Assembly (NCBI RefSeq): GCF_001899645.1
Contig: NZ_MKVV01000033.1
Location: 48,217 to 112,216 of the forward strand
Reading direction: 5' to 3'
Source of the DNA: Pseudonocardia sp. 73-21
GTDB lineage: Bacteria > Actinomycetota > Actinomycetes > Mycobacteriales > Pseudonocardiaceae
DNA: 64,000 nucleotides
Shown here: positions 16,838 to 25,791 of the stretch, in pieces
How positions within the stretch are numbered: position 1 is the first letter of the stretch
Layout of the letters: each line of letters begins with the position of its first letter
Notes under the pieces: model-generated
What the model saw: the letters and a program-made list of their open reading frames with translations, nothing else
The model's database searches: none
Told to the model about the DNA's origin: nothing
Program-made: the position numbers and the translations under genes

Positions 16838-17992
16838 TCAGCTGACGAGTTCCACGACGGTCGCGTTCGCCATCCCGCCGCCCTCGCACATGGTCTGCAG
16901 CCCGTACCGGATGCCCTTGTCGCGCATGTGGTGCGCGAGCCGCGTCATCAGGATGGCCCCGGACGCCCCGAGCGGGTGGCCGACGGCGATCGCGCCGCCG
17001 AGCGGGTTGAGACGGTCGGGATCGGCACCGGTCTCGGCCAGCCACGCCAGCGGGATCGGGGCGAACGCCTCGTTGACCTCGAAGGCGCCGATGTCAGCGA
17101 TGCTCAGCCCGGCCCGGCCCAGCACCTTGGCGGTGGCCGGGATCGGGCCGGTCAGCATCATCACCGGGTCGGCACCGCTCACCGCTCCCGAGTGGTACCG
17201 GACGATCGGGGTGAGCCCGAGTTCCGCCGCGCGCTGCGGCGTGGTCACCAGCAGGGCGGCCCCGCCGTCGGAGATCTGCGACGCGTTGCCGGCGTGGATC
17301 ACGCCGTCGGTGTCGAACGAGGGCTTCAGCGTTCCCAGCGTCTCGGCGGTGGTGCCCCTCCGCAGCCCCTCGTCGACGGTGTGCCCGGGAGCCTCCGGGA
17401 CCGTGACGAGCTGCCCGTCGAACGCCCCGGAGTCGATGGCGGCGGCGGCGCGCTCGTGGCTCAGGGCGGAGAACTCGTCGAGTGCCGTGCGCGTCAGGCC
17501 CCACTTGGCGGCGATCAGTTCGGCGCCGCGGCCCTGGTGGAACGTTCCGCCCCCGAGCGCGGTCTCGTAGCGGCCGAGCAGCCGCGGGCCGTAGGGGAGG
17601 CCCACGTCCCGGCCGGCGCCGAGCGGAACCCTGCTCATGGACTCGACCCCGCCCGCGACGACCAGGTCGTACTGGCCGGCCATCACCATGCCGGCGGCGA
17701 AGTCGAGCGCCTGCTGGCTCGACCCGCAGGCGCGGTTGACCGTCGTGCCGGGCACCGACTCGGGCCAGCCCGCGGCGAGCACGGCCGACCTGGCCGGGTT
17801 CGCGGACTGGTCACCGACCTGGTTGACGCAACCCCACACGACGTCGTCGATCAGCGCCGGGTCCAGGCCCGTGCGCTCGACGAGCGCCTCGAGCACCCGG
17901 GCCGCCAGCTCCACGGGGTGCACGCCCGCGAGCGAACCCCCGCGCTTGCCGATCGGTGTCCGGATGGCTTCGACGATCACTGCTTCGGGCAT
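16838..17992 (-). CDS. Acetyl-CoA acetyltransferase (degradative-type thiolase)
   Basis: A 384-aa complete thiolase. It has RTPIGKRGGSL at the N-terminus, the acyl-accepting Cys89 in NRACGSSQQA, VNEAFAPIPLAWL, GHPLGASGA with the active-site His, and the C-terminal MCEGGGMAN with the second Cys. All catalytic groups are intact, in contrast to the cysteine-free thiolase-fold proteins elsewhere in the window. The ATG at 17992 is chosen because GGAGG lies 6 nt before it; a GTG at 18004 is also in frame. It is transcribed away from the dehydrogenase at 18063, same strand, 70 nt downstream of it. It would perform the final thiolytic cleavage of a 3-ketoacyl-CoA to acetyl- or propionyl-CoA. Confidence 0.94.
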   Translation of the reverse strand: MPEAVIVEAIRTPIGKRGGSLAGVHPVELAARVLEALVERTGLDPALIDDVVWGCVNQVGDQSANPARSAVLAAGWPESVPGTTVNRACGSSQQALDFAAGMVMAGQYDLVVAGGVESMSRVPLGAGRDVGLPYGPRLLGRYETALGGGTFHQGRGAELIAAKWGLTRTALDEFSALSHERAAAAIDSGAFDGQLVTVPEAPGHTVDEGLRRGTTAETLGTLKPSFDTDGVIHAGNASQISDGGAALLVTTPQRAAELGLTPIVRYHSGAVSGADPVMMLTGPIPATAKVLGRAGLSIADIGAFEVNEAFAPIPLAWLAETGADPDRLNPLGGAIAVGHPLGASGAILMTRLAHHMRDKGIRYGLQTMCEGGGMANATVVELVS

Positions 17993-18062
17993 GTCGACCT
18001 CCACGTCGCTTCCGCATAATCATCATGAGGATAACGCGTCGAGAGGCCCGGGAGAACTCGGC

Positions 18063-19208
18063 TCAGGGGGCGAACTTCCGGCCGAGCAGGTGGCGTGCTA
18101 CCACCAGTTTGGCCACCTGCGCGGTGCCGTCGGCGATCTCGAAGGCCATCACGTCGCGCAGCCGCTGGCCCTGCGGGCTGTCGCTGCCCCAGCCGGCGTG
18201 CCCGAAGGTCAGCAGCGCCTGGTGCACCACCTCGCCCGCGGTCTTCGGGGCGAACCACTTCGCCATGTTCGCGGCCACCGAGTGATCCAGGCCCTGGTCC
18301 TTGCGCCACAGGGCCTCGTAGCAGATGTGGCGGGCGCCGGCCAACCGGGTGGCCTGCTCGACCAGCGGGAACGCCACGCCCTGGTTGCGTCCGATCGGGC
18401 CGCCGAACGCCTCCCGGGTGCGGGCGTACTCCAGGGCGTCGTCCAGGGCGGCCTCGGCGATGCCGACGCACATCAGGCCGATCACGGCGCGGGAGTAGTC
18501 GAAGCCCTGCATCACCGACACGAAGCCGGCGCCCGCCTGCCCGATCAGCTCGTCGCGGCCCACCGGCACACCGTCGAAGTGCAGCGACGCGCGCCCGATG
18601 GCCCGGCCGCCGTGGTCGTCCAGCGCCGTGCGGGCGATCCGTTCGTCGTGCAGGTCCACATAGAATGCGCTGACCCCCCGGGCGCCGGGTCCGCCCGTTC
18701 GGGCGAACACGACACCGGTGTCGGCCAGCATCCCCATCGAGATCGACGTCTTCTCCCCGACCAGGCGCCAACCCGTCCCCTCGGGGACGGCGCGCAGTGC
18801 CAGGTTCGCCGCGTCGGAGCCGTGCTCGGGTTCTGTGAGCACCAGTGCCGACACCGCCGACCCGTCGGCGATCGGCGGCAGCCAGCGCGCGAGCTGTTCC
18901 TCGCTCGCGTTGCCGACCAGGATGTCGGAGTTGAGCGCTGCGACCAGCAGGATGTAGCAGGCGTTGATGTCGGCCCGCGAGATCTCCTCGGCAGCCATGC
19001 CGGTGGTCACGGCATCGGCCTCCTGGCCGCCGAAACGCTCCGGGATGCGCAGCCCGGTCAGTCCGACCGAGGCCATCTCCCGGGGGAGCTGCGGGCGCAT
19101 CCGGCCCGCCCGGTCGTCGGGTTGGTAGTGGGGGGCGAGCACCTTCCCGGCGAAGGTGGCCAGCTCCTGGCGGAAGGTCTCCTGGTCGTCGTCGAACCCG
19201 TAGTGCAC
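18063..19208 (-). CDS. Acyl-CoA dehydrogenase, AliB-like with Asp at the catalytic position
   Basis: A 381-aa acyl-CoA dehydrogenase starting with GTG at 19208. It has the flavin/substrate loops VLTEPEHGSDA and TREAFGGPIGRNQGVAF. At the place of the medium-chain enzyme's Glu (YEGT) it reads ADGTAQ with Asp360, and at the alternative helix-G glutamate position it has Ser in FDYSRAVIG. This combination matches cyclohexanecarboxyl-CoA dehydrogenases of the AliB group. A close relative is at 31397-32563. It precedes the thiolase on the same strand, so the pair may share a transcript. An alicyclic or alpha-branched acyl-CoA substrate is inferred from the AliB-like residues. Confidence 0.92.
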   Translation of the reverse strand: MHYGFDDDQETFRQELATFAGKVLAPHYQPDDRAGRMRPQLPREMASVGLTGLRIPERFGGQEADAVTTGMAAEEISRADINACYILLVAALNSDILVGNASEEQLARWLPPIADGSAVSALVLTEPEHGSDAANLALRAVPEGTGWRLVGEKTSISMGMLADTGVVFARTGGPGARGVSAFYVDLHDERIARTALDDHGGRAIGRASLHFDGVPVGRDELIGQAGAGFVSVMQGFDYSRAVIGLMCVGIAEAALDDALEYARTREAFGGPIGRNQGVAFPLVEQATRLAGARHICYEALWRKDQGLDHSVAANMAKWFAPKTAGEVVHQALLTFGHAGWGSDSPQGQRLRDVMAFEIADGTAQVAKLVVARHLLGRKFAP

Positions 19209-19298
19209 GTCGTTGCTCCCGCTCTTGTGCTTGCCGTCCCATCGGTGACGATCAGTATGACGATTGAGGCGATCGTATCCGTCATGACCGATCGCGCA

Positions 19299-19514
19299 CT
19301 ACCCGAGGACGAACAGGAGCTGACCCTCGCTGACGGATTCGCCCTCGCCGACCGACAGTGTCCGCACCGTGCCGGCCGTCTCGGCATGCACGGGGATCTC
19401 CATCTTCATCGACTCCAGGATGGCCAGCACGTCGCCGGGCTGTACCGCCTCGCCCACCTCTACGCACACCTTCCAGACGCTGGCGACGATCTCGGCACGG
19501 ACCTCGGCTGGCAT
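19299..19514 (-). CDS. Stand-alone biotin carboxyl carrier protein
   Basis: A 71-aa biotinyl domain and nothing else. The biotin-attachment motif ESMKME is present with Lys37, flanked by the two half-barrel repeats (VWKVCVEVGEAV and VRTLSVGEGESVSEGQ). The ATG at 19514 is chosen because GGGAG precedes it by 7 nt; GTG 19520 is in frame. The gene is shorter than acetyl-CoA carboxylase AccB (about 150 aa) and matches the small free carriers of actinobacteria. It needs a biotin ligase, a biotin carboxylase and a carboxyltransferase in trans; a free carboxyltransferase gene is at 25792-27330, but no free biotin carboxylase is in the window. Partnership is inference. Confidence 0.92.
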   Translation of the reverse strand: MPAEVRAEIVASVWKVCVEVGEAVQPGDVLAILESMKMEIPVHAETAGTVRTLSVGEGESVSEGQLLFVLG

Positions 19515-19779
19515 GGGCACTCCCGTCGTACAGGGGCGATTGGGCCCGGCAGGCGGCGCAGAGGCCGAGCTGCAGTCCCGGGGACGGGCCGACAGTAGCG
19601 GGGCGCCCCCCGGCGGTACAGACGGCCGAGGTGGGATCCATCCGGCGGACGGTGCGGCCGAGCCGGAGTGGTTGACCTCACGTTAACTGCGGTTCACACT
19701 CCTGGCTGCTGCGCTACGTCGGGCTGCGGGAGCCGGGCCATGCGCACCCACCACGCAGGCACGACGAAGCGGAGTCGAC

Positions 19780-21537
19780 GTGACATCCACACCCGTTCAG
19801 GAGACATCAGCCCCCACACAGGACGGTCAGGGCCCGGTCGGGGCACCCAGCTACGCCTACCGGCTGCCCGCCAGTCCACTGCTGGGCGCCACCATCGGGG
19901 AGCACTTCGACCAGGTCAGCGACCGGTTCCCGGACAACGAGGCGGTGGTGGCGCTGCCCCAGCAACGTCGGTTGCGCTATCGCGAGCTGCGCGCCGAGGT
20001 GGACGCGCTGGCCAAAGGGATGCTGGCGCGGAGGATCGAGCGCGGCGACCGGGTCGGCATGTGGGCCACCAACTGTTGGGAGTGGGTTGCGCTGCAGTTC
20101 GCCACGGCGAAGGTGGGTGCCATTCTGGTCACGGTCAACCCGTCCTACCGGGTGCTCGAGCTGGAGTACGCGCTGAACCAGTCGGGTGTGCGGATGCTGG
20201 TGACGTCGCGGGGCACCCGGTACGCCGACTACCTCGCGATGCTCGGGGAGATCGCCCCGGAGCTGGAGTCCACCGCGCCGGGACGGCTGGAGTCGGCACG
20301 GCTGCCGCACCTGCGCGACGTCGTGGTGCTGGGGGAGGAGGCTGCGCCGGGCACCATCACCTTCGCCGAACTCGCCGCGGCCGGAGCCGCGACCGACGAC
20401 GGCGCGCTCGCCGCGCGGGGCCGGAGCCTGCAGTTCGACGATCCGATCAACATCCAGTACACCTCGGGCACCACGGGGTCGCCCAAAGGCGTCGTGCTGA
20501 CCCACCACAACCTGCTCAACAACGGCTACCAGCACGGACTGGAGACCCAGCGTACGCACCTCGACCGCGTGGTCGCCCACATGCCCTTTTACCACACCGG
20601 CGGGATGAGCTGCACGACCATGGCGACGGTCTCGCACGGGGCGACGTTGATCATCCCGAGCGAGACGTTCGATCCTGTCGCGGTCCTGCAGGCGGTGCAT
20701 GACGAGCGGGCCACGGTGCTCAACGGGGTGCCGACGATGTTCGTCGCGCTGCTGAGCGTGCCGGACCTCGACCGCTTCGACCTGACGAGCCTCCGCACCG
20801 GGTTCATGGGCGGCGCACCGTGCCCGATCGAGATCGTCCGGCGGGTGATGACCGACCTGCACGTCCCAGACTTCGTGATCATGTTCGGCCAGACCGAGTC
20901 GTCGCCGATCATCGTGGGCACGACCATCGACGATCCCGAAGAGGTGCGCGCGAGCACCGTCGGCCGACCCTACCCGCACGTCGAGATCAAGGTGGTGGAC
21001 CCGGCCACCGGGGACGTCGTACCCCGGGGGGTACAGGGCGAGGTGTGTGCGCGGGGATATCCCGTGATGCGCGGCTACTGGGAGAACCCGGAGGGCACGG
21101 CAGAGGCGCTCGACGAGGCGCACTGGCTGCACACCGGGGACCTCGGGGAGATGGACGGCGACGGCTTCATGAAGATCACCGGACGGAAGAAGGACATGAT
21201 CATCCGCGGCGGGGAGAACATCTACCCCGCGGAGATCGAGGGGCTGCTCTACGGGTTCGACCCCGTCGAGGAGGTGCAGGTCACCGGCGTGCCGGACGAG
21301 AAGTACGGCGAGGAGGTGGTCGCCTTCGTCAAGCTGCGCGACGGAGCGACGTGCACCGAGGACGAGCTGAAGGACTTCTGCCGGGCCCGCGTCGCCCACT
21401 TCAAGTCGCCGCGCTTCGTGCTGTTCGTCGATGAGTTCCCCATGACGGTGACGGGGAAGATCCAGAAGTACCGGCTGCGCGACATCGCGATCGAGCGCCT
21501 CGGTCGGCAGCAGGCGGCCGCGATCGCGACCGCCTGA
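19780..21537 (+). CDS. AMP-forming acyl-CoA synthetase (FadD/AcsA type)
   Basis: A 585-aa ANL ligase. Key motifs are YTSGTTGSPKGVVLTHHN (ATP/AMP loop), MFGQTESSP, HTGDLGEMDGDGFMKITGRKKDMIIRGG (split into the A8 hinge) and TVTGKIQKYRLR with the catalytic Lys. Length and the MIIRGGENIYPAEIE segment match fatty-acid-CoA ligases that activate medium to long or branched acids. GTG 19780 follows GGAG by 6 nt. It converges on the small HTH gene at 21545 with only 7 nt between stops. The preceding 260-nt gap (19521-19779) holds its promoter but nothing else recognisable. Confidence 0.93.
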   Translation: MTSTPVQETSAPTQDGQGPVGAPSYAYRLPASPLLGATIGEHFDQVSDRFPDNEAVVALPQQRRLRYRELRAEVDALAKGMLARRIERGDRVGMWATNCWEWVALQFATAKVGAILVTVNPSYRVLELEYALNQSGVRMLVTSRGTRYADYLAMLGEIAPELESTAPGRLESARLPHLRDVVVLGEEAAPGTITFAELAAAGAATDDGALAARGRSLQFDDPINIQYTSGTTGSPKGVVLTHHNLLNNGYQHGLETQRTHLDRVVAHMPFYHTGGMSCTTMATVSHGATLIIPSETFDPVAVLQAVHDERATVLNGVPTMFVALLSVPDLDRFDLTSLRTGFMGGAPCPIEIVRRVMTDLHVPDFVIMFGQTESSPIIVGTTIDDPEEVRASTVGRPYPHVEIKVVDPATGDVVPRGVQGEVCARGYPVMRGYWENPEGTAEALDEAHWLHTGDLGEMDGDGFMKITGRKKDMIIRGGENIYPAEIEGLLYGFDPVEEVQVTGVPDEKYGEEVVAFVKLRDGATCTEDELKDFCRARVAHFKSPRFVLFVDEFPMTVTGKIQKYRLRDIAIERLGRQQAAAIATA

Positions 21538-21544
21538 CGCCCAG

Positions 21545-21871
21545 TCAGTCCAGCGGGGGCGGCCAGGGGACCGCCTCGAGCGGGACCTCCCGGAACCGCC
21601 CCCAGGTGGCCGACGCCGATATGCCGAAGAGGTCCCCGACCTGGCTCCAGGTCAGGCCCGCGGCGCGCGCGTCGTTCACGGCGGCCTGCGTCATCGGCCG
21701 CAGGCTCTCGTCGATGCTGGCCAGCAGGTGTGCGCGCCCGGCGGGGTCGTCAGGGTCCACGCCGCGATGAGCGGCCAGCTCCGCCAGCACGGCCTCGAGC
21801 GCCTTGGCCACCGTCTCGTCGGTGACCGGACCACGCCGCAAGCGGCGGCCCTGCTTGTTCTCCTCAGCCAT
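21545..21871 (-). CDS. Small helix-turn-helix protein
   Basis: A 108-aa soluble protein. Residues 67-93 (NDARAAGLTWSQVGDLFGIS followed by ASATWGRFR) form a helix-turn-helix of the kind seen in many small actinobacterial DNA-binding proteins with 'ARAAGLSW..IG..LG.S' signatures. The N-terminal half is helical and charged. The ATG at 21871 is taken; ATG 21883 in the same frame is an alternative because the GGTGGAG before 21871 is very close. It diverges from the amidohydrolase operon across 141 nt, with an inverted repeat at 21970-21985 in between, so it could regulate that operon. Its ligand, if any, is unknown. Confidence 0.75.
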   Translation of the reverse strand: MAEENKQGRRLRRGPVTDETVAKALEAVLAELAAHRGVDPDDPAGRAHLLASIDESLRPMTQAAVNDARAAGLTWSQVGDLFGISASATWGRFREVPLEAVPWPPPLD

Positions 21872-21969
21872 CTCTCCACCCATCTGTCTCGTGTGCCCAT
21901 CACCGACACCTGTCGTCGACGGCGGTCCGGCCGGAGCATCCATTGAAACCAGGCGTCGACGTGCGCTAA

Positions 21970-21985
21970 GTTTACCGCGGTTAAC
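21970..21985. promoter_or_regulatory. Operator-like inverted repeat upstream of the amidohydrolase operon
   Basis: GTTTACC-GC-GGTTAAC is a 7-2-7 near-perfect inverted repeat (one mismatch) ending 27 nt before the amidohydrolase start. Its core ACC-GC-GGTTAAC recurs as ACC-AC-GGTTAAC at 28519-28536, upstream of the dehydrogenase at 27340-28494. Two copies at the two promoters of the same gene block suggest one repressor; the TetR at 28682 is the closest candidate. Confidence 0.6.
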
Positions 21986-22012
21986 GTCGGCTCCGCAGCA
22001 GGGAGGGCCCTG

Positions 22013-23728
22013 ATGGCTCACTTCGACACCGTCATCAAGAACGGCATGATCATCGATGGCACGCGGGTGCCCCGCTATCGAGGTGACATCGGCATCGTCG
22101 ATGGGAAGATCGCCAGCATCGGGCGCATCGCCGAGAGTGACGCCGACAAGGTCGTCGATGCCACCGACTGCATCGTCGCGCCGGGTTTCATCGATCTGCA
22201 CACGCATTACGACGCGCAGGTCTACTGGGACCCGTACTGCACGTTGTCGGGCTGGCACGGCGTCACCTCGGTGGTCATCGGGAACTGCGGATTCGGCTTC
22301 GCGCCCGTCCGCCCCGAGATGCGCGAGCGGATGATGCTGAGCATGACCCGCGTCGAGGCGATCCCGTTCGACTCGATGCAGGCCGGCCTGCCCTGGGACT
22401 GGGTGTCCTACCCCGAGTTCCTGGAGAGCCTGGACCGCATCCCGAAGGGTGTGAACCTGCTGCCCTACGTGCCCACCGGGCCGTTGCTCGTCTGGGTCCT
22501 CGGGCTCCAGGACGCGAAGGACGGTCGCGAGCCGACGCCCGACGAGATGGCGGAGATCAAGCGCCTGCTGCACGAGGCGATGGACGCGGGCGCCTGCGGC
22601 TGGTCGGCCCAGCGGCTCCCGGCCACCGGCGGGATCGCCAACCAGCGCGACTACGACGGCACCCCGATGCCCTCGGACAACATGTCCGACAAGACCGCGC
22701 TGGAGCTGGCGAGCGTGCTCGCCGAGCGCAACGAGGGCTTCATCCAGATGACCTACGCCAGCGGCGACCCCAAGCACGACGGGGCGCACTACGCCGAGCT
22801 CGCGGAGGTGTCGGGCCGTCCGATCCTCTACAACGTCCTGCAGACCAACGACTTCCACCCGCACCGCCACCGCAACACGATCAAGTGGCTGGAGCGGATG
22901 CGCGAGCGCGGACTGCGGGTCTACGGCCAGGCCATGACCACCGCCGCCGGGTTCACCTTCACCTTCGAGGACTGGAACCTGTTCGACGACTCCGACGCGT
23001 GGGCCGAGGCCACCACAGGCACGCTCGAGGAGAAGATGCAGAAGCTCGGCGACCCGGCGCGTCGCGAGCGCCTGCGCACGGAGATCTCGACGGGCGTCAC
23101 CGGGCCGATGGAGAACATCGTCGTCCTCAAGTGCGAGAACCCGGAGCTGAAGAAGTACCACGACCTGTTCCTGGGTGAGATCGCCGAGGCCGAGGGCAAG
23201 TCCGCTGTGGACGTCATGCTCGACATCGCGGTGGGCGACAACCTGAAGGCCATGTTCTTCGCCGAGTCGTTCAGCAACTCCCTCGACCTGCTCAAGGAGG
23301 TCGTGGCCTACCCGTACTCGATCTACGGGGTCTCCGACGGCGGCGCGCACACCAAGTTCCTGACCGCGGGCCGCTACCCGACCGAGACGATCATCAGGTT
23401 CGCGCGCGACAACGACATCATCTCGCTGGAGGAGGCGCACTGGCGGCTGAGCGCCTTCCCGGCCTTCTGCGCGGGGTTCCAGGACCGTGGCACCCTGCGC
23501 CTCGGCGCGCCGGCCGACATCGTGGTCTACAACCTCGACCAGCTCGCCATCACCGACACCGAGGTGGTCCACGACCTGCCCGGCAACGAATGGCGGCGCA
23601 TCCAGAAGGCCGTGGGCTACCGCTACATCATGGTCAATGGTGAGGTGACGATGATGGACGGCAAGGACACCGGCGCCACGCCCGGCGTCGTGCTGCGCCA
23701 CGGTGGCGCCTCGACCGGCGACGGCTGA
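22013..23728 (+). CDS. Amidohydrolase family 3 (D-aminoacylase-like) protein
   Basis: A 571-aa metal-dependent amidohydrolase. The N-terminal small beta domain starts DTVIKNGMIIDGTRVPRYRG, the barrel has the metal motif FIDLHTHYD (about residues 60-68), GNCGFGFAPV, and the C-terminal YGVSDGGAHTKF with the catalytic Asp. This matches N-acyl-D-amino-acid deacylase relatives, but in actinobacterial acyl-CoA clusters such proteins have no proven substrate and may hydrolyse cyclic amides, lactams or N-acyl conjugates. The ATG follows GGGAGGGCCCTG. It leads a plus-strand operon (22013-27330) with MaoC subunits, an LLM oxidoreductase and a carboxyltransferase. Confidence 0.9.
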   Translation: MAHFDTVIKNGMIIDGTRVPRYRGDIGIVDGKIASIGRIAESDADKVVDATDCIVAPGFIDLHTHYDAQVYWDPYCTLSGWHGVTSVVIGNCGFGFAPVRPEMRERMMLSMTRVEAIPFDSMQAGLPWDWVSYPEFLESLDRIPKGVNLLPYVPTGPLLVWVLGLQDAKDGREPTPDEMAEIKRLLHEAMDAGACGWSAQRLPATGGIANQRDYDGTPMPSDNMSDKTALELASVLAERNEGFIQMTYASGDPKHDGAHYAELAEVSGRPILYNVLQTNDFHPHRHRNTIKWLERMRERGLRVYGQAMTTAAGFTFTFEDWNLFDDSDAWAEATTGTLEEKMQKLGDPARRERLRTEISTGVTGPMENIVVLKCENPELKKYHDLFLGEIAEAEGKSAVDVMLDIAVGDNLKAMFFAESFSNSLDLLKEVVAYPYSIYGVSDGGAHTKFLTAGRYPTETIIRFARDNDIISLEEAHWRLSAFPAFCAGFQDRGTLRLGAPADIVVYNLDQLAITDTEVVHDLPGNEWRRIQKAVGYRYIMVNGEVTMMDGKDTGATPGVVLRHGGASTGDG

Positions 23729-23733
23729 GACCG

Positions 23734-24291
23734 GTGGCCGGACCGCAGTGGGACCTGACCTTCGGCACCTGGGACGACGCCGAGGCGATGGTCGGCGCCG
23801 AGCTCGGGTCGTTCGAGGGTGCTGACGAGGTGACCCGGGCCGACATCCGGCGCCGGCTGGAGACGCTGGCCCTGGACTGCCCGTTGCACTACGACGAACA
23901 GGTGGCGAAGAACCACGGGTATCGCGGTGTCGTGTCCCCGACCGCCATGCTGATGACCTGGTCCATGCCGCCGTACTGGCGGCCGGGCGAGGCACGGCCT
24001 GCTGAGGGCGGCGCCGCGTACCTGCCGGACTATCCGGCCGTGCACGTACCGGCGCCGGGCGACAGCCTGTTCGTCGTGCGCTCGGAGACCGAGTACGGCG
24101 AGCCCGTGTACCCCGGCGACCGGATCTCAGGGGTGTCGCGGCTGCAGAGCATGAACCGCAAACGCACGGCGGTCGGCGACGGGGCGTTCCTGGTGGTGGA
24201 GACGATCTACCGCAACCAGGACACCGCGGTCGTCGGCACCGAGCGGGTCACCTACTTTCGCTACACGGCGCAGCAGCCGGGTCAGGAGTGA
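23734..24291 (+). CDS. MaoC N-terminal-type hydratase subunit
   Basis: A 185-aa hot-dog protein starting with GTG at 23734, 5 nt after the amidohydrolase stop. It contains PLHYDEQVAKNHGYRGVVSPTAM and the late strand VGDGAFLVVETIYRNQDTAVV, as in the FAS1-like dehydratase (MaoC N) half of double hot-dog hydratases. The second half is the separate gene at 24288, which overlaps by 4 nt, so the two form a heteromeric hydratase in the same way as the pair at 4655-5553. Together they would hydrate an enoyl-CoA. Its PLHYDEQVAKNHG segment contains a His-Tyr-Asp, but whether it is catalytic here is unclear. Confidence 0.85.
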   Translation: MAGPQWDLTFGTWDDAEAMVGAELGSFEGADEVTRADIRRRLETLALDCPLHYDEQVAKNHGYRGVVSPTAMLMTWSMPPYWRPGEARPAEGGAAYLPDYPAVHVPAPGDSLFVVRSETEYGEPVYPGDRISGVSRLQSMNRKRTAVGDGAFLVVETIYRNQDTAVVGTERVTYFRYTAQQPGQE

Positions 24292-24740
24292 GTCCGGTGG
24301 AGCACACGCTCTGCGCCGACGAGGTCACCGCCGGCACGCCGGTGCCGGTGTTCGCGCTGCCGCTGACCCCGCAGCGGCTGGTGATGGAGGCCGCGTCGAA
24401 CCGGGACTTCGCCCCGATCCACCACGACGCGGAGTTCGCCCGGCAGACCGGTGCGCCGACGATGTACGCCAACACGATGCTGGTGCAGGCGATGTTCGAC
24501 GCGACGCTGCGGCGGTGGATGGGCCTGGGCGGGCGGCTGCGGATGCTCGACATCGCGATGCGGTCCTTCTCGTGCGCGGGCGAGGTGCTGGCCTGCGAGG
24601 GCCGGGTCGAGCAGGTGCGCGTGGAGGGGGCCGAGTCCCTCGCCGACGTCGAGCTCTGGGCCACCGCGGGCGGGCGCCGCACGGTGACCGGCCGGGCCAC
24701 GGTGGTACTGCCCCGCGACCGGCCGGGCCGGCCGGGGTGA
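24288..24740 (+). CDS. MaoC-like (R)-specific enoyl-CoA hydratase subunit
   Basis: A 150-aa MaoC protein. It carries the hydratase-2 motif in ASNRDFAPIHHDAEFARQTGAP (about residues 36-57) with the catalytic Asp and His, followed by MYANTMLVQAMF. The GTG at 24288 overlaps the stop of its partner (GTGA), and its own stop overlaps the LLM gene start, implying translational coupling. It probably supplies the active site of the hydratase whose other subunit is encoded at 23734-24291. The substrate is unknown; the neighbouring F420-type oxidoreductase and carboxyltransferase do not fix it. Confidence 0.9.
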   Translation: MSPVEHTLCADEVTAGTPVPVFALPLTPQRLVMEAASNRDFAPIHHDAEFARQTGAPTMYANTMLVQAMFDATLRRWMGLGGRLRMLDIAMRSFSCAGEVLACEGRVEQVRVEGAESLADVELWATAGGRRTVTGRATVVLPRDRPGRPG

Positions 24741-25780
24741 GCGACGTGTTGGAGATCGACTTCTACGCCAACCGGCGGCCCGACCTGGCGACTGTGGGGG
24801 CCATGGCGGCGGATCTGGAGAGCGCCGGCTGCGGTGGGCTGTGGTCGATCGAGGCCGGCAGCGACCCGCTGCTGCCGCTCGCGCTCGCCGCCGCCTCGAC
24901 CAGCCGGATGGTGCTGGGCACGGCCGTGGCGGTGGCGCTCGCACGCAACCCGGTGGTGCTCGGGCAGGCCGCGCACGACCTGAACGTGCTGGCCGGAGGC
25001 CGGTTCGTGCTGGGTCTCGGGTCGCAGGTCAAGACGCACATCGTGCGTCGTTACGGCCTGGAATGGTCACACCCGGCCGCGCGGATGCGCGAGTTCGTCG
25101 GCGCTCTGCGCGCGGTGTGGGCCTGCTGGAACGATGGCGCACCGCTGGACTTCCGGGGCGAGTTCTACCGGCACACGCTGATGACCCCGACGTTCGCACC
25201 CGACCCGTCGCCGCACGGCCCCCCACGGGTGGTGCTGGCCGGGGTCGGCGACATCATGACCCGACTGGCCGGCGAGGTGGCCGACGGTTTCGCCTGTCAC
25301 CCCCTCACCACGCCGCAGTACCTGACCGACGTCACCCTGCCCGCGCTGCAGCGCGGGCGCGAGCTCTCCGCCCGTGACCGCTCTGGCTTCACGGTGATGG
25401 CGCCGGTCCTGGTGGTCACCGGCTCGGACGCCGCCGCGACGGACGCCGCCCTCGCTGCCACCCGGCTCCAGATCGGCTTCTACGCCTCGACGCCGGCGTA
25501 CCGGACGGTGCTGGAGTCGGTCGGCGCCGGAGCGGTCGCGCCGCGGCTGACCGAGCTGTCCAAGCTCGGCGAGTGGGACGAGATGGGACGGCTGGTGTCC
25601 GACGACCTGGTCGAGGCATTCGCGGTGGTGGCGCACCCGAAGGACCTGGTCGCCGCCATCCGCGAACGATTCGACGGCCTGCTCGACCGGGCGGCCCTCT
25701 ACGCGCCCTATGACGTCGCCGACGACGTGTGGCACGCGGTTCTCGAGTCCGCGACGAACGGAAGGCGGGCCGACCACTGA
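24737..25780 (+). CDS. LLM-class F420-dependent oxidoreductase
   Basis: A 347-aa luciferase-fold TIM barrel. It begins VLEIDFYANRRPDLATVGAMA and has VLGTAVAVALARNPVVLGQAAHDLNVLAGGRFVLGLGSQ split by the usual bulge, then GFACHPLTTPQYL. This pattern matches actinobacterial F420-linked LLM oxidoreductases (TIGR03617-like) rather than FMN monooxygenases with a reductase partner. GTG 24737 overlaps the preceding stop. It may reduce or oxidise a ketone, alcohol or enoyl group of the substrate using coenzyme F420. The cofactor assignment rests on family resemblance; no F420 biosynthesis genes are visible here. Confidence 0.88.
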   Translation: MSDVLEIDFYANRRPDLATVGAMAADLESAGCGGLWSIEAGSDPLLPLALAAASTSRMVLGTAVAVALARNPVVLGQAAHDLNVLAGGRFVLGLGSQVKTHIVRRYGLEWSHPAARMREFVGALRAVWACWNDGAPLDFRGEFYRHTLMTPTFAPDPSPHGPPRVVLAGVGDIMTRLAGEVADGFACHPLTTPQYLTDVTLPALQRGRELSARDRSGFTVMAPVLVVTGSDAAATDAALAATRLQIGFYASTPAYRTVLESVGAGAVAPRLTELSKLGEWDEMGRLVSDDLVEAFAVVAHPKDLVAAIRERFDGLLDRAALYAPYDVADDVWHAVLESATNGRRADH

Positions 25781-25791
25781 ACGCCGACAGC

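Noticed and set aside
18005..18040. AT-rich near-palindrome around TCATGA upstream of the thiolase
   Set aside because: Only the central six bases are truly symmetric; could be chance.
19245..19290. Possible inverted repeat (ATGACGAT ... ATCGTATCCGTCAT) between dehydrogenase and biotin carrier
   Set aside because: The right arm is interrupted by four bases; symmetry is too weak to call an operator.
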